Positions 33,289 to 45,715 of a stretch of 64,000 bases of DNA are shown here, in pieces. The DNA lies in the NCBI GenBank assembly GCA_963277665.1, contig CAUJRU010000139.1, positions 1,470,128-1,534,127 on the forward strand, in the 5' to 3' direction. The position numbers were made by a program, and so were the translations under genes. The notes beneath the pieces were generated by a model. The model was not told where the DNA came from. It did not search any database and worked only from the letters and a program-made list of their open reading frames with translations. The DNA is from Viscum album. Taxonomy: Eukaryota; Streptophyta; Magnoliopsida; Santalales; Viscaceae. Every line of letters begins with the position of its first letter. Position 1 is the stretch's first letter.

Positions 33289-36200
33289 TGTAACGCCCCG
33301 ACCCCAGCTACCCAGAGTCGGTGCATTACTTCGTAACATTGGCATGATCACAAAAGATCAAGTCTCGAAAGACCGATTAGTTTAGTAGCCTTGGAAACAC
33401 TAGATACATTCATAAGTCTTTCATTACATCAATATTAAACAAACTACAATAACATGGTCTTCATAGTCCACACTCATATCTTCACTGACTATCCTTGCAA
33501 GTCAGTCATAATACACTTCTTCACATCCTGGAAAATATTTAAGCATTGAAAGGGGTGAGCTCAGATGCTCAGTAAGAATAACAATATTGCGGAAGCTTTC
33601 ATAAATAAACATAAACATTTAAGGCAATGTATAACTAAAACAAAAGCCTTTTAAACTTGAACATAAACATAATATGGCAAAAGTAAAATGAGATAATGCC
33701 ATTTACTTCTTCACATGGATATTCTACTGGTCGAATAATCACATGCAATATCAACAACCACTTTCATAATGAGGGAATGTATAATGCCGGACATTCTGAA
33801 ACATTTTGTCAAGGCCTCGGCCAAGACATCTAAAATGATTAAGGCCTCGGCCAAAACCATAAATCAAATTGGGAAAGGGCCTCGGCCAATTCCACGTCTA
33901 GTTGTCTCATGAGACCTACCGATGCATCGAGGAGCTATTGCGGGCTCCACCCGTCACTTATTAAGTCCAATACATTCCTCATATGAATAGGTTTAAACAT
34001 ATCATAAACCATAACATAATCGTATCTCATAAAACATGCATAAAGGAAACATAACATTTCCACATTTCAATCACAAGATATCAATACAACACATTGATAT
34101 AATAAAAACTCTTTCAAAACCATTTCCAATACCAAAATAAAAGAAAGTTAAAACTTTGTATTTATTTTTCATTAAAAAAATGACGGCTTGTAGAGGAAGC
34201 CGAAACTCAAATAATGGTCACGGCGGCGGAGAAGTCGTTGTCGCCGCATATGTATGGAAAGAAAAACATTCCCTTTTTGTCGTTTAGTAAAACGCTTCAT
34301 ATAAAAAGATTCCTTTTGAATAAACTTAAAAGTCAAATGGGTTTATACACCGTATAAAAGAAAGTTGTGTATAAAACCAAATATGCCTCAATGGAAGGAG
34401 ATTGAGACGAAGTCCTTAAAAAGATCATTTTTAAAATAAAATAGATCTATTATGTGTAATCACTATAGGTACACATAAAGAGAGTAAAAATACAAAATAG
34501 TACATAATAACATCATGACATAATTTGAAAGTAGGAGATTAACCCAAAGAATGGAAGTTGGGTTAAGAAATTCCCTTACCTTGTGTCCGACTTGATTCGA
34601 CTGTTCTTTAACCTCCTGAATAATAAACTAGAGTTAATATATACCCTATTAAGAACCATTTTTAATTTCATTATCCTTTTTATATCACTTATTACAATGT
34701 TATTATGTAATTATTTAAGTTAATAACGGTCGTTTTGTCGATCTTTGGTACTTGAGTCAACAATAAGCTTCTTATAATTACAAGTTGTTTATGTGGTGAA
34801 ATATCCATTATATCCAGAATTATATTCATGATTTAGATGTCATATATATCTTATATATCCAGTATATACATTCATTTATAATATTACGTAACATTTAGAG
34901 GTAAGAAATGAAATGCACCGTTCATGGAGACGGTAAGCCGTACGTACGCATGAACGCTACTTTCATTTCAATTTCATATTTAATGGAACTAAATCATAAT
35001 GATATAAATGTATAATATAATTCCAGTATAATATAGTGTATAATACCATTTACTCCATCCTTTATACATCCCACATATGGCATTAACGATTCAAATCACT
35101 TTGAGGGGGCGGTAGTCCGCACTTCCTAAAATGAAATTATCGCGTTTTACCCATAATGGAAATCATAAAGTAAGCCATAAATGAGAAATACAGAAGCATA
35201 AGTAAAACATAAACACATTATATATCATATATAAATATAGTGACATCTTAATGGCCACCTTTGAAGGTGTTATATGAGTGTTGAACAATCATCATTTCGT
35301 GAGGCAGAAATTCGCCATCCACAGAAACCGTATGTTCTTTAACCATTAGATGTAGGTGTGTGTAAGTGTAGCTCGAATACTTCTTATAACAACATACTAG
35401 TATATTGAGTATACTGGTGTTTTTACAAAATAATTGAATAAAAAGAGTTTAGGTGGTCGGAGAAGAAAAATAAAACAAAACAACATTAGAAAAGACATTA
35501 CCTCAAAATCGGGTAACTCTTTTTGATTTGAGCCAAAGGCTTCCTTGGGAAGAGTTCTGCCCAAAGTGAGGCGTATATGAGTAAGAGAGGGATGTTGGGA
35601 GAGTATTTGGGCAGAGTTTGGCCGAGCCAAATGGCTTGAACGTGTGAATAAGGTGGGAGAGGTGGGGGCCTTTTATAAGTGGAGAGGAGGGGCTCTTTTG
35701 GAAAGATTGAAATGTTACATTATTTCACAATGCTTTTCGGATTCTAAAGGTCCCACACTTATATAATTAGAGGATAAGGTGATAAGGTTTCGAAATATCT
35801 TCATCCAATAGGCTTTGGACAAGTGTAAGCCTTGGATTTTGCATTATCTTCTCATTTTATTTAAATCGTTAAATAATGAGGTCATCACTGCATCATCATG
35901 ATGTCATAAATAATTTAATTTATTTAATGTCTAAAAATTATAAAAAAATACTATGATGTAGGAAATATTTTTAGATTTCTAATGAATATTTATAATCAAA
36001 ATTTGGACTTGTGTAACCCCACGTAAAAATTGTTTTAGTAAAACATTTTATGTTTGTGTCATTTTTTTACTTTAACATTAAATAAAAGGTGTTTATGTCA
36101 TTTTCTAACTAAAGTGGCTCCATGGGGTCCCCAAGTTGACCCATGGGTTGTCTTGGTCGGCCATGACTCATCCAATAGGAGTAGGACAAGTGTCAAGCTC

Positions 36201-37033
36201 ATATCATATTATTAAAACATTGTTTTTACCTTAAACTACACTAATTACCTCTAATCGCGATTAAGAACTTAAAAGTTACTATTCACCAAAAATTATTTTA
36301 ATCTCATTGAACCACATTTTACTTCTTAATGACAACCATGTATGTCGGATTTTTGAAAATCAAATCACAGAAGTGGTAATATTTCATTTAAACGAAAAAT
36401 CAGTTATTTAACTACCACTTAGTGGTTTCACTATTCATCAAAAATTGAAGTTTTTCAGAACAAGGCCAAAATTTCACCCTAAGCTATAATTGATATTCCG
36501 AATTCAAAAATGATGTCTATTTTTACAAAATTCCAAACATATAAGTTGTATTAATTAATTTTATAATTAATTCCCATTGTTACAACAAATAGCGTGTTTT
36601 TAAGAAACAATTTATATCAAAAGTTTGGCAACTGTTTATGTCCAATTTCAATGTTAAATTAATTCTAATGACCACCATTGGATAAAATGGTAAAAATATA
36701 TTCTAATTATACTTTAAAACCACCAAATATTATAATTTATCACTATAAATTATTTTGATTAAAAAAGTTGTTTTAAGTATTTTTCACTATTCATAAAAAT
36801 TTTGAAGTTCTCAGAAAATTACAAAAAATTCAACATAGGCTAATTTCAATATTAGGAATACAAAAATGAAGTCCATTTTGAAATATAAAATTTCAATAAT
36901 TTTAAAAAGTGGTTATTACTATTCATAACGGCTACTTTGATTTGTCGCGATGTTTTAGAACTCGAAGTTGCGTACAATGCAAGCTATTGTATTATTGAAT
37001 GAGAAGCGTATCGTGGAAGCTCGGGGTGTTACA
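33289..37033 (-). repeat. 5' LTR of the TR-GAG element (3745 bases)
   Basis: Minus strand TGTAACACC..GTTACA. Keeps the block missing from the 3' LTR, including a hairpin module at 34919-34956 and a degraded one near 35110. TATA box on the minus strand near 35669 puts these modules downstream in the transcribed part. The small minus-strand frame next to the TATA box (35397-35630, 77 residues, also at 29033-29266) is conserved only because the LTRs are near copies. Confidence 0.93.
34919..34956 (-). repeat. LTR hairpin module, copy 6
   Basis: Read on the minus strand: arms CGTTCATG and CATGAACG (perfect 8 pairs) around CGTACGTACGGCTTACCGTC. Same arms as copy 5 in the solo LTR. A degraded relative with CGGACTACCG on the minus strand lies at 35110-35119. 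Confidence 0.75.
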
Positions 37034-37213
37034 GTGAAAGATAAACGAAAGAGGAGAAACAGATCTCAAGATTCATATATACAGAACAATTAACGTGAAT
37101 TAAAAAAACTAAATTATTAAATGCATAAATCATAAAAAAAACTAAATAATTATAATCAATGATATAACCCCTATGATATCCCTAGTAGGTTACAGGCATA
37201 GAAAAAGCACTTA
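37034..37213 (-). other. 5' leader of copia C, distal part
   Basis: Short AT-rich stretch between the TR-GAG insertion and the 5' LTR of copia C. It starts with the second GTGAA target duplication. No clear initiator tRNA-Met primer site was found next to the LTR end, so the primer is unknown or the site has decayed. Confidence 0.55.
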
Positions 37214-39170
37214 AAGATTGGTGTACCCAACTTTGATTTACCGTTAACAACTATCAATCTGAGATCCATCACGATGATAAAACGTCAGATCATTAGAATA
37301 AAACAAAGAACGGAAATGGAAAGGGGGAAGTATCGGAACCTTATATAGGATCATCAGATGTTGGTCATAATTAATTTAATTAAATGACATCAATTCCCTA
37401 TATGGAATTATCTCTCTACTGATTCTTCTGGTCACTATCCAATGTGATTCATTGTTGTGTCGTAGAAGCCAAGTGTAGGCTTCCTCTAGTGGTGATCCAG
37501 ATGTGCTCCACATATCTCTGGATGTCTCCAAAGGTATCTTTGGGTGCTAGAGTGGAAGAGCCGTCACTTGCGATGTCCTCCTTCGATTACCTTGAGAGCC
37601 ACTTCCAAATCACTCTCCTTTATCTGGTGGAGGAGGATCTCTCACAGCTTGAGAGCATTATTAGAGGAAAGGAATTCATTATTGTCTTGATATATTTCTC
37701 CAAATTTTTTGTCCACACCCATAGATAATGGATAGATCTCATGAGAATAATGTAATTGAAAGTTATATTACTTAGAATAATAAAATGGAATTAATTACCC
37801 AAAGGAATCTATTCATTTCATTTAATTCTTTGTAAGAACCCATGTCAAATAATAATATTTGACTATTATTATCACTTGAAATGAACCCATAAAATTACAC
37901 CTAATATTATTTAATTAAATAAATAATACTATTTCTCACAAATCTCTAGAAAAAACTACACTATGTTTATATTAATATACACAACATGTACTTTTGTTTT
38001 TCCATTTTCTTTATTTCATCCTCCACATTTATTAGACATTGAATAATCACTATTTGTGTCTTAAATAAATATCATTTCATTATTCGCTAATAAATATATT
38101 ATTTTTCCCACAATATATTCTCTCAAATAACTAGTGTCGAAATAAATGTGATCAGGCATCCTTCAATAATTATTAAACCAAAACTGGGAATAATCTTTAT
38201 TCAGCTTGCTAAATGAATATTTAACTGAGATAATTGTATACACTTAGTGTGTGACCCTTTAGGCCTATTTCTTAATGGCATTAGGTGGAGCCTACCTAAA
38301 TTCCAAGTTTAGCATCAAGAAAAATTCCAAGACACCCATAGAGAAAGAATTTAATGTTGCAATGATGTGTCACCTCATACGAATGCTTACCGTGTAATGT
38401 AATCTCTTCGTCTTAATATCTTGAATCAAGTGAGTTGCATGCTAGTGTCATCAACCCATATGCTTGATTACTCTTTCTTTGGCCTCTTGGAATTGAACTT
38501 TCTCATTCCTCATCATGGACATGGATTTATTTATACTATATCAATTCCATCAAATGGCCTGAGATATTAACTTCCATGATGGAATAGAAGGGACAAATCA
38601 TTTCATGCATTATCTATTAATGTAGTATTAATTGTGATTCACCCAACATATCCTACCTCACTACGATTAGTGTGTCATCACAGTTTTCATCAATACAACT
38701 AAGTGTGTGAGTTGTAATACCCATTAATAATAATCTTAAAGTCTAAGGACCAATACACACATCCCTAGATAGGAACATCCAATGACACTATGAAATATGG
38801 ATTTCTTACCGAGGATTCTCATTCTCATAATATCCTCCTGGATATAACCAAGGGCTCACACTATGAGAAGGTGCCTCAAAGTTTTATGAGTCCTCATCCC
38901 TAATGGCCTTTATTATTTGTGTCCTTCAAATAAAATAATCCGGTCATTGAACATACATTCAAGAACAGTGTTATGAAACTTCTTGGTTCTCATCATAGCA
39001 GAGATCTGTTATGACCCTTTAGTGAAACAGCTATCCTTAGGACATTATCACATGCATTGTCACATAGAAGAAAATCAAGATGTTATATGGTATTTATTAA
39101 TATTCAAATCCTTGAATACACATTTATCATAAAGTAAACAGTAGTTGGTTCTAGGCCACTAACTCCAACA
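37214..39170 (-). repeat. 5' LTR of copia C (1957 bases)
   Basis: Minus strand starts TGTTGGAGTTAGTGG at 39170. Collinear with the split 3' LTR (15162-17046 and 21270-21350). It contains the uninterrupted target of the solo LTR at about 39090. Divergence from the other LTR is clear by eye, so C is much older than the TR-GAG element in its leader. Confidence 0.82.
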
Positions 39171-40968
39171 ACATGACCAATTTTCCTGTGCCAAACTTCT
39201 AAAGTAAAATCTTTCCTGGCTAAATTAACTTATCCTCCACACAATCAGGCATTTGTGAGATAAATAGAAGTATATTTCAAGCCTTTTTCAATTACCAAGT
39301 TACCTTTGGTAAGGTTACATTTTCTACCACTGAAGGAACTGACATATACATCACTGTCCAGCATTCCAGTGGATATCATATTGAGATGTATATCATAAAC
39401 ATGCCTCACATACTTCAACAGTAACATGTATCTAATATTTTTTTTGAGAAAAATATTACCAATACAAGTGATTTTGGATGCACCATAATTTCATGTCTTC
39501 ATATCTGAAACTTCCTAAACTGGAAGATGAGAAGAAATCTCTTCTGGTAGTGACATGGTAGGAGGCTCTGGAATTGATCACCTATATCGAGTATTGGCTT
39601 GAAATACTAACCTGGTTGTCTTTTTGAACCATAATGATCACTTCATTGAAAAATGTAGCATTATTTTGTGTCATACCATCTTGATTCTTCTACTCTTCCT
39701 TCAACATTATTTACTCTTGAATGAATTTTCTTGGATTTACACAATGGTGGCACTTCATTTTATATCTTGATCGAGATTTTTATCGCTTCCTCCTTTGCCA
39801 ACATTGGTCATAGGGATATCTACCTATGATTCTTCCCTAAAATTTTTAATTCCCTTGTCATTGAGTAAAAATATCCTCTGTTTCAGGTGTATGTCCCTCA
39901 TCCTTCGGGACTCTTCATTCATCATTCTATATTTCACCATCTCCACAATGAGATTTCCATCTGGATTTGAATTGTTGACCAACACAACTAATGTGTCCCA
40001 CATCTTTAGTAAAGAGCTCAACATTTACATTCCCTACAACTCATCATCAATTATCAATTTTCATGGAATTCAACTAATCAAAACTACCTTGGAACTCGCT
40101 AATGTGCTCTAATACATCGTTCTCATATTTGTATTTCAATTTGACAGGACAACTTATCAGGTTTTATTTGTACTGCACGGTTGTCCTCACATACATCTTT
40201 TCCAATTTTCATCCAAGAACGGAGGCACCGTGTTCATTGGAAAAATTTTGGAAGATGCTTTTGTTAATCCACTATCTGATTTGGGAAGCACACTTTTTAC
40301 TGAGTACGACCCCCTCCACATCAACTGGAGGGGTATAAGGAAATGTCTTCTCATTAGGTTTACTTTTTTTTTATGATTCATTCTCTTTCACTTAAATGGG
40401 ATTAGTGGTTTACACCATTATTTTCCACAAGACTTTAATATATAACAGATCCTCCATTTTTGATTTCCATATGACATAATTTAAAATGGTAATCTTAATC
40501 ATGTTATTGGTATTTTCATCTATTTATAGAGTGAGAATTTTAAAATTTTAATCATATAGATGTGTTCGGAATGGTCTAAATATCTGGAATCGACTCTTGG
40601 ATCACCGAAAACAGACTCTGATTGGATGAGATATAGTCAAAATTGTTTCAATGGTATGGATTGACCGCTGAAATGGTGTTGATGTGGCTCACCAGAATAG
40701 TGGCATGAAAAGTCTTTGGAATGTTGTCGGCGGCGTGAATAGTGGTGAATTCTCTAGAAAGATGGTGCTGTAGCACCTACAGTTTGACCATAAATTCTAC
40801 TGAGCCTACTGGGTTCATTTCATCTCCATTTTTTTTGACGTCACTTGTGTTGTTGGAATTGTACCATTATGCTCTTCACGAATCTGGCCTAATTTTTTTT
40901 GGGGAAACTTCAATTTTCCGGTCACCGAAAAATGTTGGTGTCTCTTCGTCATTTCATACATGAACCAT
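39171..40968 (-). pseudogene. Copia A gag and pre-integrase remnant
   Basis: Minus strand. Gag is visible as LLKMWDTLVVLVNNSNPDG and MVKYRMMNEESRRMRD at 40024-39824, a UBN2-type gag segment. The pre-integrase is at 39427-39171, ending VWHRKIGH at the border with copia C. The start near the primer site is heavily decayed (stops, shifts between 40100 and 40960). The protease is not clearly seen. Gag builds the particle; the pre-integrase HHCC start belongs to the integrase that continues at 15156. Confidence 0.7.
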
Positions 40969-40979
40969 CTGATACCACT
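40969..40979 (-). other. Primer binding site of copia A
   Basis: Minus strand TGGTATCAGAT, matching the initiator tRNA-Met complement except the last base. It sits about 21 bases from where LTR similarity ends, further than usual, so the LTR may extend beyond 41001. Confidence 0.65.
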
Positions 40980-41000
40980 TTTTAGTACAACATAAGTTTT

Positions 41001-41379
41001 TGGTTATGAAAAAAAGAAAAATCAAGGAATAAAAATAAAGAACGCACAAGAATTACATGGTTCGACAATGTGCCTACATCCACAGGAGAAGGGGCCTTGT
41101 TTCTATTATTCTCTCCAGATAATAACAGCAGAGGATCACTTAGTGTTAAATTGGGATTTTTATTACAATTTTATGGGAATGAATCCCATTAAAAAGATGA
41201 AATATTTGATGAAGAACAAATTTGGCATGGGGTGGTTCATCAACCCTTAAATTCTTCCATGCCACCGGGTGTGAGTCTTTGGTGTCAGGTGGGTTGGTTT
41301 CCAAACTAATGATAAAACTCATTTCTGACAAAAGACTCTACTTCCACTAATTACTCCCAAAATGGAAGTGTCCCCCACA
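41001..41379 (-). repeat. 5' LTR of copia A
   Basis: Minus strand starts TGTGGGGGACACTTCC at 41379. Matches 12048-12428 along its length. Small frames inside it are chance. Confidence 0.72.
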
Positions 41380-43142
41380 ATATTAAGGATGTATATATAC
41401 TTTATATACATTTTTATTTTACCCGAAGTCAAGTGGTTCTTGGAAAATGCCTAAAAACCGATAACTAGAATAGTTCTTTTTGGTGAATAGAATAGTTTTT
41501 TCAACCTGAATATTTTTTCACCGCTATACTGAATATTATAATAATTATAAATATTTTATTAGAAATTTTAATTAAATGGCCTTGACAAGGGAACAAGGGA
41601 AAAAACGTGTAGAAAAGAGTTTTTTATATGTTTTCTGAAGAAAAAAATTAAAACATTATAGGTTAGTTTTTTTCAAAAAATACGCCACAAAGGCGGTATC
41701 GCTAATTCCACCTTCCCTACCCCATGTCACCTTTGTCCCAGATCTATTACAAGGAAAAGGAATCAGGGGGGATGCTACCTTTCACCTATGGGTAAGGCGA
41801 AAGGCGGCACTGATGATGCCACTTTTTCCTCAACTCCCTATAAAAGGGTAGTCCCCCTTCTCCTCACTCGATTTTCCCCTTCATCTCTCCTAAATCCACT
41901 CTACCTCTCTCTAAAAAATCATTTTTGTGCGGGTTCTTGCAAAGCATCATTTAGAGGTATTTTTATTTATTTAATTTAATGTTTTTTATTTATTTAATTG
42001 AATTCATTTTAGTTTTAAAAATTTTATTTTTTAAGTAGTTCAGTTAGTTCTAAATATTTTTTTATTAGGTTGTGTAATTAGTTATATATAGTTTTAAATA
42101 ATTATTTTTAGTAGTATATATTAAGTATAGATTTACTTAGGATTAAGTATTGTGAAATTTTGGTAGCATAAAGATTATGTGGTTATCTAAGCAATCGAAT
42201 CCCTATCTAGATAAAAAAGTGGATGTGGATCTGCAAAAGATGTACCTATGAGTGAAAACTCTGAAGAGGAGTTTTGGGCTTGACCCAGGGTATCCTAGAA
42301 CATGAAAATGGGCCTTTCTGCACTCTTGGTTTGACACTGTTGAGAGATTTTCTTAATATGAGTCATATTTTATTTATAAACTACTAAAATTTCTAAGAAA
42401 ATAAAAACAAAATTAGTATATTTATCAATGATAATTTGACAATTATGATGTTATAGAATGAAACAAATAAAGAAAAATTAACGAATGCAAGTTATTATTA
42501 GTAATTAAAGATGTTTAAGTAGTTTAATTTGTTATATCTAGTTTATAAATAATACTTATTATTAGTAATCACTAATTATAGATTAATTAATGATAACTTA
42601 GGATTAAAAATGAATACATATGATTAGTTAATTATAAATAACTAATGAATATAATGGGATTAAATATTAAATAATAAATAATTAATGAATAACTTAATAG
42701 TGATTAACTAGTGATTAAAGAATGAATGATTAGTTAAAAAGGTTATTACTAGTAATTAACGTTTTTTTGTATTAAGTGGTTTAATTAGTTATATATAGTT
42801 TATAAATAATACTTATTATTAGTAATGGATATTTATATATTAATTAATGATAACTTAGGATTAAAAATGAATACATATGATTATTTAATTATAATTAACT
42901 AATGAATATAATATGATTAAGGATTAAATAATCTATAATTAAATAATAACTTCATAATGATTAACTAGTGATTATAATTTTATATAATGAAGCATTATTG
43001 GCATATTTTAGGGTATAGAAAGGCGTCCTAAAATTTCATTCTAATAAATATTATATGGTCAACCATCATTATTTATATTTGTTACACTATCAAAATTTTG
43101 ATGAAAGAAACATTTTTAATGTTCTGAGTCTTGTTTGCATGT
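41380..43142. other. AT-rich, non-coding flank of the MULE gene
   Basis: No recognisable gene. About 41605-41690 (TTTTTTATATGTTTTCTGAA, GGTTAGTTTTTTTC) resembles the reverse complement of 51165-51235 and could be a decayed terminal inverted repeat of a MULE. TATA-like CCCTATAAAAGGG occurs near 41837. From 42000 on it is very AT-rich. Confidence 0.5.
42490..42980. repeat. Tandem duplication of about 250 bases
   Basis: Two similar blocks, about 42490-42720 and 42745-42980, share AGTTTATAAATAATACTTAT, ATTAATGATAACTTAGGATT and TAACTAGTGATTA. A poorer third copy may precede them at about 42030-42150. Confidence 0.75.
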
Positions 43143-45715
43143 GTGTACTACTATGGGGAGGTTATTCAAACTGATCAAGGAGCTTCTTACAGTACACAAC
43201 CAATAATGGTGGTTATTATTGCTGATTATGTAACCATAAGTGACCTTCAAGAGAGAATTCATGGTTCCTTAAATCTATGACCCGATCAAGAGATCAAGTC
43301 TATGAGCTATAGACATTTTCAGTTCTCATAAACACTGTGGCATCTTGCTTGTCCATTGGTTGCTGATGTAAAGTGGGACCAAGCAATTAATTTCGTTTCT
43401 CAACGATCATATGATACCATGATGGAGTTGTACATTGATGTTTCTACTATACAAAAACAATATATAGTTGTACGAAGATGTAGAATTACAAGAGTGGTTG
43501 AAGATAGTCCACCCCATGAAATTGAGCCTATTCCAAAGGATGCAGCAGAAGAGGACAACCTAGATGATCTCCTGGATATACATGTCAATCTGACTTCTGA
43601 TGAGGAGTTTCATAATGATGGATCAGATAGTGACAATAGTTCTAATGATGAGGGATCAACAGAAGTTAGGAAGGAGATTTAGAGAAATTATATAGTTGTA
43701 CATCAACCTTAACCTACAGTAAATCATTCACCACTCCTGTAATATTGGTCAGAAGTAATGACACAAGTACCTGAATTCGACAATAATGTTCTCACATCGA
43801 CAACTAAGTTCCCCAAAGTTGTACCAGATAGGATTAGTGAGTGGGACCAAACCTTATATATTGGAAGGAATTTTCCAAGTAAAGATGCATTAAAATGCAC
43901 GTTAAAGAGATTTCACATTGAGATGAGTTATAGATATATATTTCATGAATCATGCCATAGTAAATATATCATACAGTGTGAGAAGTATGGGGATGATTTT
44001 AGATTTTTCTTGAGGGTTATTCCGGACCTTACATTTGGAGGTTGGAGAATATCAAGGATTGAGGCAGCTCATACTTGCGTTCAGACAAGCCTGACCCAAG
44101 ATCATACCTCATTGGATGCATAATTTGTGTCATCTATTATTTTTGAGATTATTATGACATTTAAAGATGTTCTGATAGCCCTTGTGCAAGAGAGGATTCA
44201 ACAAGAATTATATTATAAGATTTCCTATAATAAGGCATCGATGGAGAAACAGAAGGCAATTGTGAAAGTATCTAGTGATTGGGATGACTCATATCAGGGG
44301 TTGCCACAATTTCTAGCCATACTGAGGCATTATAACCATGTTTTCTTCCATATTGATACAAAAGAACATGTGTCTCTTGATAACTGACTAGATCTATCTT
44401 CTGTTCAATTTCATCAGTTGTTCTGGGCATTCCTTCCCTATATCTCCATATTTCGTTTCAACAAATAGTTCATTCATATTGATGGAACATTTATATAGGG
44501 AAAATACAAGGGCATATTGTTGATTACCGAAACCCAATATGGAAACCGTTCACCTCTTCCTCTTGCCTTTTCCATTGTAGAGAAATAAAACTATGAATCA
44601 TGGAGTTGTTTTATATCATGTATCAGCAACCATTTCACCAACATTCGGGGTGTTTGTTTGATATCTGATCGCCATCGAGCAATTAATGAGGCAATCAATG
44701 AAGATCTAGATACATGGATATACCCAAATGCACATCATCGGTTCTGCAATAGACACATTTATAGAAATGTGCATAAACAATTCCACAAAGAACCAATGAA
44801 TAAGGTAATCATGAGGCTTGGTACACATTATATTTGTTATTTTTTACTATTTAAACATAAAGATAAAATCAAATTATGTGAATTATCATCTATTCTATGT
44901 AGCATATGATTTAGCTCAATAGTGATTTAAAGAATTTTTTGAACAAATATGCCAGGATAATCAAGATGTTTATGATTATATAATGTGGATTCCAAAATAA
45001 GAATGGACATTGGAATATGATGGGGGAAGAGGTAAGGTAACATGATGAAAAACATTGTGGAGTGAATTAATGGTGTCTTCAAAGGGCTTCACAAGCTACC
45101 TATAACCTACCTAGTTCCGGAGACATTATATTGATGCGTGAAGTACATTGTTGATAGACAAAAACTACCATGAGTGGGAATATAGTAGGGGCTAAGGTAC
45201 AGAAGACACATTCAATGAGAGATTAAAAAGAATATTGAAGAAGCTTCTGGTTATCATGTGTGACTTTTTTTGACAAGAAGACTCTCGATTTGAAGTTCAA
45301 GAGAGTTCAGAACCCATAACGAATCACATCAGTGAAAAAATGGTGGTATTACAAGAAACAAGGCAATGTCAATGTGGAAACTTTCAGGCCTTATGGTTTC
45401 CATGAACACACGCCATCTCAACAGGTGCCTCTGTTGACATATCATGGGAAGCATATGTTGATTCAGTGTACCGAATGGATTCCATTTCTAACTATTATGC
45501 TGCACCATGGACACCTATTGGGGAGTATCTTTATTTCCCAATGTTCTAAGGCCAGCTGATAGTGATACCTAACATCAACCAGTTGCATCCTAATGGGAGA
45601 CTGAAGGCCCGTAGGATGCGTAATGAGATGGACTAGCCTCAAGAACAAGGGCAGAGTTTGAGATGCATGATATGTCATAAATAAGGTCATAACTGGAAAT
45701 TATTCCCTAACGTTG
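43143..45715 (+). pseudogene. MULE transposase (MuDR/MURA-like), decayed
   Basis: A single plus-strand frame up to the intron carries the family landmarks. N-terminal VYYYGEVIQTDQGASYST; an acidic region near 43540-43670; DNA-binding region YIGRNFPSKDALKCTLKRF near 43857; the MULE catalytic domain with first Asp in FIHIDGTFI near 44475 and second Asp in LISDRHRAINEAI near 44655, then AHHRFCNRHIYRNV. A GT..AG intron fits 44806-44902, after which AYDLAQ resumes. A SWIM finger (CQCGNFQALWFP, next Cys turned into a stop) lies near 45367-45415 and a knuckle (CMICHK..GHNWKLF, last Cys lost) near 45660. Many in-frame stops (43277, 44122, 44388 and others) show it is dead. It would cut and move the MULE in the nucleus. 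Confidence 0.85.

Larger units (their letters stand above)
27312..37033 (-). mobile_element. TR-GAG: gag-only, Tekay-like gypsy element (9722 bases)
   Basis: Minus strand. 5' LTR 33289-37033, primer site 33276-33286, one gag gene 32784-31717, polypurine tract 30670-30683, 3' LTR 27312-30669. Flanked by a perfect target duplication GTGAA (27307-27311 and 37034-37038). The interior is 2.6 kb and has no protease, reverse transcriptase, RNase H or integrase, so copying must rely on enzymes from a partner element. LTRs look nearly identical except for one block, so insertion was recent compared with its hosts. It matches the published TR-GAG class of plant non-autonomous elements. Confidence 0.93.
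15162..39170 (-). mobile_element. Copia C (minus strand, about 2-kb LTRs) with two gypsy insertions
   Basis: The 5' LTR is 37214-39170 (1957 bases). The 3' LTR is 21270-21350 plus 15162-17046, about 1960 bases once the solo LTR and one copy of its 5-base duplication are removed. Coding region 25230-21370, polypurine tract 21351-21366. Flanks ACATG (39171) and GCATG (15157) look like a target duplication with one change. It lies in the pre-integrase region of copia A. Angela-like (Tork clade), judging from LTR length and pol motifs. Confidence 0.78.
12048..41379 (-). mobile_element. Copia A (minus strand), split by copia C
   Basis: Two similar LTRs of about 380 bases (12048-12428 and 41001-41379) bracket a minus-strand copia: primer site at about 40969-40979, gag and pre-integrase 40968-39176, then integrase, reverse transcriptase and RNase H 15156-12440, then a polypurine tract. 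Coding sequence stops in the pre-integrase motif WHRKIGH at 39171 and resumes at 15156, with copia C between. No matching target duplication was seen (GTTCG on the left, ATATT on the right), so the left end may be off by some bases. Confidence 0.72.

Noticed and set aside
43400..43588. Minus-strand frame opposite the MULE transposase
   Set aside because: Shadow of the acidic region of the transposase frame.
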